Source of the DNA: Candidatus Krumholzibacteriota bacterium
GTDB taxonomy: Bacteria > Krumholzibacteriota > Krumholzibacteriia > Krumholzibacteriales > Krumholzibacteriaceae
DNA: 10,470 nucleotides
NCBI GenBank assembly: GCA_030630165.1
Contig: DAOVNN010000071.1
Span: 1 to 10,470, forward strand
Direction: 5' to 3'
Positions 1 through 6,394 of this stretch are shown here, piece by piece. How positions within the stretch are numbered: position 1 is the first letter of the stretch; the number at the start of each line of letters is the position of its first letter. The position numbers and the translations under genes were made by a program. The notes beneath the pieces were generated by a model. The model ran no database searches and was not told where the DNA came from. It saw nothing but the letters and a program-made list of their open reading frames with translations.

Positions 1-1
1 G

Positions 2-706
2 GCCGGCGGATTCAGGGCGGAGGCGATAAAGGACAGGGTGCTCCTCACGAGGGTCAATGAGGACGGCACGGTCATCACGATGCAGGTCCAGTCGTTCGAG
101 TTCGACATGATCCTGAAGGACCGCGACGAGCTGAACGTGATCGACGGAATGACCGGTACGAGCAGGGTATTCGTCTTCGGAGCGACGACACAGACAGGTA
201 ATTATTATATCACCGAGGGTGAGGGGCTCCGGAGCCTGCTCGGCCGCGTGGCGGTCTACAACGTCGATGCCGATCTTACCGCCGCGACGCTCGAGAGGGC
301 TACCGGAGAGCTGGTCAGGATAGATCTCAAGAAATTCGTCCCTCCGAGCACTGCCGAGGATATTCCGCTTATCGACGGCGATGTGCTGCACATACCGAAC
401 GTCGACCAGACCGTGGCGATCGGCGGGCAGGTGCAGCTGCCGGGAAGAGTGAGGTTCGTCAGCAACTGGACGGTTGCGCAGTATATCGGCGCGGCGGGAG
501 GTCCCACTCATGAGGGCAGTATAAACAGGGTCGTGATCATAGCGAAAGACGGCACATCTATCAAGACGGACAGCAGCTACCACCCGAACAGCGGGGATGT
601 CATCATCATCAAGCGGAGCAAGACACGGATATTCGCCGATATCTTCAGCGGGCTGATTGGAGTCGGAACGCTCATAATCTCGATCGTGGCCCTGTCCCGA
701 TCGTAG
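2..706 (+). CDS. Polysaccharide export protein with SLBB domains (5' partial)
   Basis: The reading frame is open from base 2 to the TAG at 704-706, so the gene begins upstream of the window. The 234 visible residues look like the C-terminal part of a Wza/KpsD-type outer-membrane polysaccharide export protein. Residues 1-48 are the tail of one SLBB (soluble ligand-binding beta-grasp) domain, opening with AGGF. A second copy spans about 55-133 and ends in the typical 'DGDVLHIPN'. A third spans about 137-205, with 'GGQVQLPG' and 'IGAAGG'. A hydrophobic helix at about 213-232 precedes a short polar end, as in proteins whose C-terminal helix crosses the outer membrane. The N-terminal poly_export domain and lipoprotein signal are outside the window. 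An internal GTG at 38 is not a credible start because it lies inside an SLBB domain. The gene ends 23 bp before gmhA and is probably co-transcribed with it. The family is clear; whether this is the pore itself or an accessory SLBB protein cannot be told from the fragment. Confidence 0.86.
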   Translation, partial: AGGFRAEAIKDRVLLTRVNEDGTVITMQVQSFEFDMILKDRDELNVIDGMTGTSRVFVFGATTQTGNYYITEGEGLRSLLGRVAVYNVDADLTAATLERATGELVRIDLKKFVPPSTAEDIPLIDGDVLHIPNVDQTVAIGGQVQLPGRVRFVSNWTVAQYIGAAGGPTHEGSINRVVIIAKDGTSIKTDSSYHPNSGDVIIIKRSKTRIFADIFSGLIGVGTLIISIVALSRS

Positions 707-729
707 CCCCCACGCAAAAGGGTAAAGAA

Positions 730-1332
730 ATGGAAAAGAACGACGGATATATCGAACAGGTCCTCGGGGAGCTCGACGCCCTGAGGAAGGTTCTTGAATC
801 CTTCCCCCGCGAGCAGGCGGCGGTGCTCGTCGAGATGGCCAGGCTGATGGCGCACGCGATCGAATCGGGGAAGATCGTCCTGACATGCGGCAACGGCGGG
901 AGCGCCGCAGACGCGCAGCATATCGCCGGCGAGCTTGTCGGGAGGTTTCGCAGGAAGAAACTCAGTGGATACAAGGCATTCGCCCTTACAACGAATAGTT
1001 CGGTCGTGACGGCGATCGCCAATGATTTCGGGTACGACGATGTCTTTTCAAAACAGATCGAGGCGATCGGCAGCCCGGGCGACGTGCTGCTTGCCCTGTC
1101 GACGAGCGGAAACTCGGCGAATGCAGTCGAGGCGATCTCGATGGCGTCGAAACTCGGCATGAAGACATTTGCGTTCACGGGCGCCGGCGGCGGCTCCATG
1201 GCCGCGGGGGCCGATCTGGCGATCACAGTGCCCGATGATGATTTTGCACGTATCCAGGAGATCCATATGACACTGGGGCACATCCTCTGCGGGCTGGTAG
1301 AGGAAATACTCACTTCGCCCGGCCAGGCGTGA
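730..1332 (+). CDS. gmhA: D-sedoheptulose-7-phosphate isomerase
   Basis: This 200-residue SIS-domain protein has the usual GmhA length. The family reaction converts sedoheptulose 7-phosphate to D-glycero-D-manno-heptose 7-phosphate, the first step to ADP- or GDP-heptose in the cytosol. The signature 'CGNGGSAADAQHIAGEL' lies at residues 53-69 and a second phosphate-binding motif 'STSGNS' at 124-129. By alignment from memory to E. coli GmhA, the metal and catalytic residues H61, E65, Q172 and H180 correspond to H64, E68, Q176 and H184 here, with identical spacing, so the enzyme looks active. The ATG start at 730 is preceded by a moderate AAGGG at 718-722. The gene sits 23 bp after the export gene and 31 bp before a glycosyltransferase, which suggests one operon. 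No gmhB or hldE is in the window, so the destination of the heptose (LPS core, O-chain or capsule) is inferred only. DiaA-like SIS proteins are similar, but the conserved metal site favours GmhA. Confidence 0.95.
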   Translation: MEKNDGYIEQVLGELDALRKVLESFPREQAAVLVEMARLMAHAIESGKIVLTCGNGGSAADAQHIAGELVGRFRRKKLSGYKAFALTTNSSVVTAIANDFGYDDVFSKQIEAIGSPGDVLLALSTSGNSANAVEAISMASKLGMKTFAFTGAGGGSMAAGADLAITVPDDDFARIQEIHMTLGHILCGLVEEILTSPGQA

Positions 1333-1352
1333 TAGCCGACCGGTCAAAAGGC

Positions 1353-1359
1353 GGAGGGG
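1353..1359 (+). promoter_or_regulatory. Shine-Dalgarno site selecting a TTG start
   Basis: The run GGAGGGG ends 4 nt before TTG at 1364 (the GGAGG core is 6 nt away). It supports the non-ATG start, which places the expected 'KILQLC' beta strand at the N-terminus of the GT4 fold. Confidence 0.7.
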
Positions 1360-1363
1360 CGGT

Positions 1364-2512
1364 TTGAAGATCCTTCAACTCTGCGCTGTCGATTTCACTG
1401 CATACCATCTTCTCAGGCCGCTCGGCCTGGCTCTTCGTGATTCAGGTTACGAGGTCTCATTCTGCTGCTCTCCAGGCGAGGGGCTCGACCGCCTCGAACA
1501 GGAGGGATTCGACGTATACAGGGTCCCCATCTCGAGGTCGTACAATATTATCTCTCACACCGTCTCGCTGGTCCGTCTTTTCCGTCTCATGCGCGGGGAA
1601 AGATTCGACATCGTTCACACCCACACTCCGGTCGCCGGACTGCTCGGACGTATCGCGGCGAAGATCACCCGCGTGCCATGGGTCGTCTATTCCGCTCACG
1701 GCTTCTACTTTCACGAGGACATGCGCGGACCGGTGCGAAGAGTGATGAGGGCGATAGAGCGGTTCGGGGCCTCGATTTCCGACCTCATCTTCGTACAGAG
1801 CGGGGAGGACCTCGGGGAAGCGGTAGAGTCCCGGATAGCTCCCGCGGAGAAGCTGGTTCATATCGGCAACGGGGTCGATCCCTCCCTCTTCGGACGGGAG
1901 GTTAACGCCGCGGCAGCCGCCCTTGTCAGGGAGGAGTTCGGGATTGATGGCGGCCCCGTGATCGGATTCACCGGGCGGATCGTGAGGGAGAAGGGAGCGG
2001 TCGAGTTCGTGAAAGCGGCCGGGATTGTCTCGCGTGAGATCTCCGGCGCGATGTTTGTCATGATCGGAGCGTCGCTCGAGAGCGACCGTGACGGCTGCCA
2101 TGCCGAGATAGAGTCGCTCATGCAGAGTGAAGGACTGTCCGGACGGCTCGTGATGACCGGATACCGGAAGGACGTTCCGGCGATCCTCGCCCTGTTTGAT
2201 ATATTTTCCATGCCGAGCTACAGGGAAGGGATGCCCCGCTCACTGCTCGAAGCGATGGCCACCGGACTGCCCGTGGTGGCGACCGATATCAGGGGATGCA
2301 GGGAAGAGGTCATCGACGGCGAGACGGGCCTTCTCGTACCGCCGCGCGACCACTACGCCCTCGGTGAGGCTGTTCTGAAGATCCTTTCGGATAATGACAT
2401 GGCCGCCCGGATGGGAAAGACAGGCAGGCAGAGGGTCCTGGATCACTTCGATGAACGGGCGGTGACGCGGCATCAGATCGACAGGCTCGACGCGCTCACC
2501 GGACGGAAGTAA
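1364..2512 (+). CDS. Glycosyltransferase family 4 (GT-B fold)
   Basis: A 382-residue retaining GT-B glycosyltransferase, of typical family 4 length. The N-terminal Rossmann half (about 1-190) is the GT4-N acceptor domain, with 'IVHTHTPVAGLLGRIAAK' at 83-100. The C-terminal half (about 195-375) is the Glycos_transf_1 nucleotide-sugar domain. It contains 'GFTGRIVREKG' (201-211), with a likely phosphate-binding lysine K210, and the EX7E motif E288/E296 inside 'REGMPRSLLEAMATG'. There is no signal peptide or transmembrane segment, so it probably acts at the cytoplasmic membrane face on lipid-linked sugars. It starts with TTG after a strong Shine-Dalgarno site. It follows gmhA by 31 bp and ends 20 bp from the convergent minus-strand GT4 gene. 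Donor and acceptor sugars cannot be read from the sequence. The overall pattern resembles O-antigen and capsule GT4 enzymes. Confidence 0.9.
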   Translation: MKILQLCAVDFTAYHLLRPLGLALRDSGYEVSFCCSPGEGLDRLEQEGFDVYRVPISRSYNIISHTVSLVRLFRLMRGERFDIVHTHTPVAGLLGRIAAKITRVPWVVYSAHGFYFHEDMRGPVRRVMRAIERFGASISDLIFVQSGEDLGEAVESRIAPAEKLVHIGNGVDPSLFGREVNAAAAALVREEFGIDGGPVIGFTGRIVREKGAVEFVKAAGIVSREISGAMFVMIGASLESDRDGCHAEIESLMQSEGLSGRLVMTGYRKDVPAILALFDIFSMPSYREGMPRSLLEAMATGLPVVATDIRGCREEVIDGETGLLVPPRDHYALGEAVLKILSDNDMAARMGKTGRQRVLDHFDERAVTRHQIDRLDALTGRK

Positions 2513-2532
2513 CGGGAAACTCAGGCGACATA

Positions 2533-3702
2533 TCACGCACCGCTTTTGCTCTCCCCGCGATTTCCACACATGCCGAGATACATCACCTCGTAACGGGCTG
2601 TGACAGCGCCGATCTCGAACCTGTTTTCGATCCTTTCCCGGCATCTGCCGGCCAGTGAGGAACGGTCCCCGCTGTTCATGGCGAGTATCTTCTTCCAGCC
2701 GGCCGCCAGAGCTTCCGGGTCGCCAGGTTCGACCACTACGCCGCAGTCACTCACGATCTCGGCGGAATCCCCGACCGATGTCACCACGCACGGGACCCCG
2801 CAGGACATGGCCTCTCCGATGATGTTGGGGAATCCCTCGCCGCTCGAGGCGGAGGATGAGGCGATGTCGAGAGACGCCTGTATCCTCGGGATGTCGTCGC
2901 GGCGCCCGAGCAGGAATACCGTATCCGCAAGGCCGGCCTCTCCTGTCAGGCCGGCCAGGTCCCTGTTTTCCGCCGTCACTCCCTTTCCGCAGAGGACGAA
3001 GCGCACTTCCGGCATCTCCGCATGCAGGATGCCGGCCGCCCTGAAGAAGGTCGCATGATCCTTCTGGGGATGATATCTCGCGACGAGGCCGACGAGAGGC
3101 GTGTCCCTGTCCAGGCCCAGCTCTCTGCGGACCGAGCTTCGAGCGCCGTCATCGGGCTTAAGCAGTGCTGTGTCGAACCCGTTCGGTATCACGACCATCC
3201 TCTCCCTGTCGTACCCGATCGCCGCATGTGTCTCCATCGAGGCCCTCGAACAGCAGACGATCCTTTCGGGGAGACGCCGGGAAAGACGGGCGCACCATTT
3301 CGCGATGCTTATCGTCCGTTTTTTCATATGATCCGGGTCCAGGTCGCTGTGGCGGATGTTCCACGCGACGGGGATCGAGCGCGCGATCCGGGCCGCCAGC
3401 CCGCCGGCCAGGTCGGCATGGTACATCCATGTCTGAAGGATATCGGGACGGGTCCGGCGGAGGTGCCGGATCAGCCTGACGAGAGCCGCGGGGTCGAGGC
3501 CGCTTCTCGATGCCTCGATCGAATGAAAGGAGACGCCTTCATCGATCATCCTCCTGCCGATATCGCCGGCAGTCGTCAGAGATATGACACTGATGTCGAA
3601 TCTCCCCCTGTCGGTCCTCGAAACGAGTTTGTGGAGCATCCTCTCGGCGCCGCCGGTAGATGTGCCTGTTATAAGATGCGTAACGGAGATCCTGTCAGTC
3701 AT
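2533..3702 (-). CDS. Glycosyltransferase family 4 (GT-B fold), opposite strand
   Basis: A 389-residue GT4 enzyme read from ATG at 3702 down to the TGA at 2535-2533. The N-terminal domain shows 'GTSTGGAERML' (13-23), the GGAE loop common in GT4 enzymes that act on lipid-linked oligosaccharides, and 'ILQTWMYHADLAGGLAAR' (88-105). The C-terminal domain has 'GLVARYHPQKDH' (205-216), with K214 as the likely donor-phosphate ligand, and the EX7E pair E289/E297 in 'SGEGFPNIIGEAMSCG'. Both catalytic halves look intact. No membrane segment is seen. The start lacks a strong Shine-Dalgarno sequence, but a sigma-70-like promoter lies about 40 nt upstream on the same strand. It is the only minus-strand gene in the window and converges on the other GT4 gene with a 20-bp gap lacking an obvious terminator, so it is an independent transcription unit. 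Donor and acceptor are unknown. Confidence 0.9.
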   Translation of the reverse strand: MTDRISVTHLITGTSTGGAERMLHKLVSRTDRGRFDISVISLTTAGDIGRRMIDEGVSFHSIEASRSGLDPAALVRLIRHLRRTRPDILQTWMYHADLAGGLAARIARSIPVAWNIRHSDLDPDHMKKRTISIAKWCARLSRRLPERIVCCSRASMETHAAIGYDRERMVVIPNGFDTALLKPDDGARSSVRRELGLDRDTPLVGLVARYHPQKDHATFFRAAGILHAEMPEVRFVLCGKGVTAENRDLAGLTGEAGLADTVFLLGRRDDIPRIQASLDIASSSASSGEGFPNIIGEAMSCGVPCVVTSVGDSAEIVSDCGVVVEPGDPEALAAGWKKILAMNSGDRSSLAGRCRERIENRFEIGAVTARYEVMYLGMCGNRGESKSGA

Positions 3703-3749
3703 AAAGCCGTAAACCCCGTAAATGGACGGAAATATCCGAATTCCAGAGC

Positions 3750-3778
3750 ATTTTAATCGCCGCCCGGCATACAGGCAA
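3750..3778 (-). promoter_or_regulatory. Sigma-70-like promoter for the minus-strand GT4 gene
   Basis: Read on the minus strand, a -35 box TTGCCT (3778-3773) and a -10 box TAAAAT (3755-3750) are separated by exactly 17 bp. Transcription would start near 3743, giving a leader of about 40 nt before ATG at 3702. This is a consensus-based prediction. Confidence 0.5.
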
Positions 3779-3793
3779 GGATATTCATGAGGT

Positions 3794-3817
3794 CCGGCCG
3801 GCAGGATATGACCGGTC
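3794..3817. promoter_or_regulatory. Two GC palindromes between divergent promoters (possible operator)
   Basis: Two perfect 8-bp palindromes, CCGGCCGG (3794-3801) and GACCGGTC (3810-3817), lie 16 bp apart centre to centre, between the two outward-facing -35 boxes. A direct repeat AGGATAT occurs just before each (3778-3784 and 3803-3809). The position would suit a regulator controlling both transcription units, but short GC palindromes also occur by chance in GC-rich DNA. Confidence 0.25.
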
Positions 3818-3825
3818 GAAATCGC

Positions 3826-3854
3826 TTGTCCGCCCCGATTTCATAAAGTATTAT
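3826..3854 (+). promoter_or_regulatory. Sigma-70-like promoter for the fusion-protein operon
   Basis: A -35 box TTGTCC (3826-3831) and a -10 box TATTAT (3849-3854) are separated by 17 bp in a relatively AT-rich patch. Transcription would start near 3861, about 35 nt before ATG at 3896, leaving room for GGGAAG at 3884-3889 as the ribosome binding site. Confidence 0.55.
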
Positions 3855-3895
3855 CAGGCTTTGCGGAAAGCGGTATTTCGCCCGGGAAGCTCTGC

Positions 3896-6394
3896 ATGCG
3901 TGAACTTCTGTTTTTTCTTGAGGCACTACTCATCTCGTTCCTTATGACCGGAGCGATACTTCGCTATTCGCTTCGCCGGTCCCTGCTCGATATACCGACC
4001 GACCGCGGCTCGCACGAGGTGCCCAAGCCGCGTCTCGGCGGCGTCGCCATAGTTCTTACATTCTACCTGACCATTCTCACGGCCAGGCTCGCCGGATTCG
4101 ATCCCCTTCCCGGCATCGATTCGAAGGGGGGTATTCTCGGAGCCGCGGCTATGATAGCGGCGGTCGGGCTCCTCGACGACCTCCGCGGCCTCGACGCGAA
4201 GCTGAAACTGGCCGCGCAGATAGTGGCGGCAGGAACCGTCATCGCCTCCGGCCTCGTGCTCGATGAAGTCATGATCCCCCTTATCGGGACCGTTTCTCTC
4301 GGTCCTGCGGCGATTCCGGTCACGCTCATCTGGATAACGGCAATAGTCAATTTCTACAATTTCATCGACGGGCTCGACGGGCTGGCGGCTGGTGTCGGCA
4401 TGATCGCCGCCATTTTCCTCGTACTGCTCGGATTCGCCGCAGGAGATCCGGCCCTCGGGATCGTCTACGCGGCGGTCGCTGGCGCGCTCTTCGGATTTCT
4501 CCGGTTTAATTTTCCGCCCGCCAGGATATTCATGGGCGACAGCGGTTCGACTTTTATCGGATTCATGTTCGCCATACTCTCGGTCGCGGGGGCGCGCCAC
4601 GGCGTTCCCGTCTTTGTGACGATCCTTCTGATGGGAGGCGTGCTTGTCGATGCCGCTCTGACTCTGGCGAGAAGGACGATACAGAGAAAGAGGATCTTCA
4701 CCGCTCACAGGACGCACTACTACCAGAGACTGACCGACCTTGGGCTCTCTCACAAGCAGGTCACCCTGCTCGAATATTTTATTGCGGCTCTCCTCGGTGG
4801 CAGTGCGTTTCTTCTGGTAAGCGGTGAGAACGAGTTCATATCCGGCCTTGCCGTCATCTGGACCGGTTTCTTTCTCTGGGCGGTATTCAAGATCAGGCAG
4901 CTCGAAAAGGGCGGAGAAGCGGGAAGCGCGAGAAGGATATTCGCCGCGGCTTTCACCGATCTCGTGCTTATCGGCGGGAGCTACATCCTCAGCTACATGA
5001 TACGCCTCAACTTCAGTTTCCCCGAGGCTGAGACCCGGACGATGATAGTGAGCCTTCCCATAGTAATAGTGATCAGGACGGCCGTTTTCTATTACTACGG
5101 GTTGTACAAGGCCGTCTGGCGCTATACGACATTCGACGACATCGTGAGGATATTCAAGGCAGTTGCGGTAGGTTCGGCGATCATGGTGGTTCTGTTCACC
5201 TTCCTCTTCAGGTTCCAGTCGTTTCCCCGCTCGGCATTCCTGATCGATCTGTTCATCCTGACCGTGTTCATGGCGGGAGCGAGGGTAGTCACCCGCTGGT
5301 TCCACGAACTCCCCGCGCATGAAGAGGTCGAAGGGAGGAGAGTGGTCATCGGCGAGACGGGACATGTCGCCGAAGCCGTCCTTCACCAGGTAAAGCAGAC
5401 GAAGGGCCTGCATCCGGTCGGCTGGCTCGACGACAGGCGCTCGATGCACGGCAGGAACATACACGGCATTCCCGTTCTCGGGAGCATGGGGGAGATCGAG
5501 AGCATCGCCGCTCACCACGGTGTCGACGAGGTAGTGATCTCCGCCTCGTATGCGGGAAGGGTGCCTCCTGAACGATTCGATCAGCTGGAACGATATGGCG
5601 TTCCCGTCAGGATACTCGGCGATCCCGACGAATCCGCCGGGAGCGTAACGGTGGAAAAGGGACTGTTCGAAGGGATGAAGATCGTTGCCGCCGGCAACGG
5701 ACCGGTCGTGCGGGGGTCCCCGGCGAGATTCGGCCGGTCGGCAGACCTTACGGTGATCACGGACGACCTGTTCATCGTCAGAGAAAGTTCGGCTTACCTC
5801 GAGCCCCCCGCTGCGACATATCTCGGGGTGCTGGAGGACCGTCCGGCGACGATCAGGCTCGTCTCGGAGATATCACCCGACGTGATGATAGCCGACTTCG
5901 ATATGCCTGCCCGGGAGCTGTCGAATCCGCTCGACGCATTCATTCGCAAAACAGTCATGCCGCTCGAGAGACTGGCTGCGGCCGCTCTCTCGGCCCGCTC
6001 GAGACTGGTGCTGATCAGCCGCGGGGGGAATCACCGGAACAACGATGTGAGGCGAGCGGCACTTCTGGGAGAAACGCTGGTCCGGAACCTGTTCAGGGAC
6101 GCGGAGGACAGGCTCCTGATAATACGGACTGACGGTGCCGTTGGAACGGCGAGCCTGGCGCACGCCGCAGGGCAGCTCTCCGGAACCGAAGGAACTGTAT
6201 GGGAAACCCGGGTGCGGGGAGGAGCCGGAGAAACGAGGCTTGAACCCGTCGAAACAGGCCGTGTTCCGGATGATGTCTCCAATGTGCTGATGGAGATATC
6301 GAGGGCACTGGCCGGGGGGGAGGCTGCCAGGGTATCCGGCATCCTGCTCGATTTCACCAACAGCATCGGAGTGGAGGAACATGAGAGCGGCTGA
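3896..6394 (+). CDS. Fusion: WecA/MraY-type sugar-1-phosphate transferase + degenerate CapD/FlaA1-like dehydratase
   Basis: An 832-residue multi-domain membrane protein. Residues 1-335 form a polytopic polyprenyl-phosphate sugar-1-phosphate transferase of the WecA/MraY family: 'SHEVPKPRLGG' (39-49), 'GLLDDLRG' (91-98, with the D94-D95 pair), 'NFIDGLDGLA' (155-164), 'FMGDSGS' (212-218) and the cytoplasmic 'HRTHYYQRL' (271-279). All family motifs look intact, so it should start lipid-linked glycans. Residues 345-470 carry about four membrane segments like the N-terminus of CapD/WbpM. Residues 480-575 match the CoA_binding_3 Rossmann domain ('GWLDDRRSMHGRNIHGIPVL'). Residues 590-830 follow the CapD/FlaA1 epimerase-dehydratase fold: 'PDVMIADFD', 'NPLDAFIRKTVMPLERL' and 'LVLISRG'. 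Cofactor and catalytic residues are missing, which suggests a pseudoenzyme. WecA-type enzymes alone are about 350 residues, so the extra half is an addition. No frameshift is seen in the frame. It overlaps the next gene by 14 bp and is probably translationally coupled to it. Domain calls come from remembered family motifs, not a search. Confidence 0.9.
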   Translation: MRELLFFLEALLISFLMTGAILRYSLRRSLLDIPTDRGSHEVPKPRLGGVAIVLTFYLTILTARLAGFDPLPGIDSKGGILGAAAMIAAVGLLDDLRGLDAKLKLAAQIVAAGTVIASGLVLDEVMIPLIGTVSLGPAAIPVTLIWITAIVNFYNFIDGLDGLAAGVGMIAAIFLVLLGFAAGDPALGIVYAAVAGALFGFLRFNFPPARIFMGDSGSTFIGFMFAILSVAGARHGVPVFVTILLMGGVLVDAALTLARRTIQRKRIFTAHRTHYYQRLTDLGLSHKQVTLLEYFIAALLGGSAFLLVSGENEFISGLAVIWTGFFLWAVFKIRQLEKGGEAGSARRIFAAAFTDLVLIGGSYILSYMIRLNFSFPEAETRTMIVSLPIVIVIRTAVFYYYGLYKAVWRYTTFDDIVRIFKAVAVGSAIMVVLFTFLFRFQSFPRSAFLIDLFILTVFMAGARVVTRWFHELPAHEEVEGRRVVIGETGHVAEAVLHQVKQTKGLHPVGWLDDRRSMHGRNIHGIPVLGSMGEIESIAAHHGVDEVVISASYAGRVPPERFDQLERYGVPVRILGDPDESAGSVTVEKGLFEGMKIVAAGNGPVVRGSPARFGRSADLTVITDDLFIVRESSAYLEPPAATYLGVLEDRPATIRLVSEISPDVMIADFDMPARELSNPLDAFIRKTVMPLERLAAAALSARSRLVLISRGGNHRNNDVRRAALLGETLVRNLFRDAEDRLLIIRTDGAVGTASLAHAAGQLSGTEGTVWETRVRGGAGETRLEPVETGRVPDDVSNVLMEISRALAGGEAARVSGILLDFTNSIGVEEHESG

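Noticed and set aside
38..706. GTG at 38 as the true start of the SLBB protein
   Set aside because: The frame is open to the window edge and the upstream residues (AGGF...) continue the SLBB domain, so the gene is 5'-truncated by the window.
672..1313. 213-codon minus-strand open frame opposite gmhA
   Set aside because: Ser/Ala/Pro-rich shadow of a gene whose plus-strand reading has intact GmhA catalytic residues.
2513..2532. Possible bidirectional terminator between the convergent GT4 genes
   Set aside because: No inverted repeat followed by a T-run is visible on either strand in the 20-bp gap.
3022..3756. 244-codon plus-strand open frame opposite the minus-strand GT4 gene
   Set aside because: No domain is recognisable, it covers the GT4 promoter and coding region, and the minus-strand frame has an intact EX7E motif and GGAE loop.
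3926..5518. 530-codon open frame on the minus strand antisense to the fusion gene
   Set aside because: Its translation is highly charged and low in hydrophobic structure, with no recognisable domain. It lies wholly opposite a gene with clear family motifs, so it is the expected by-product of GC-rich codon bias.
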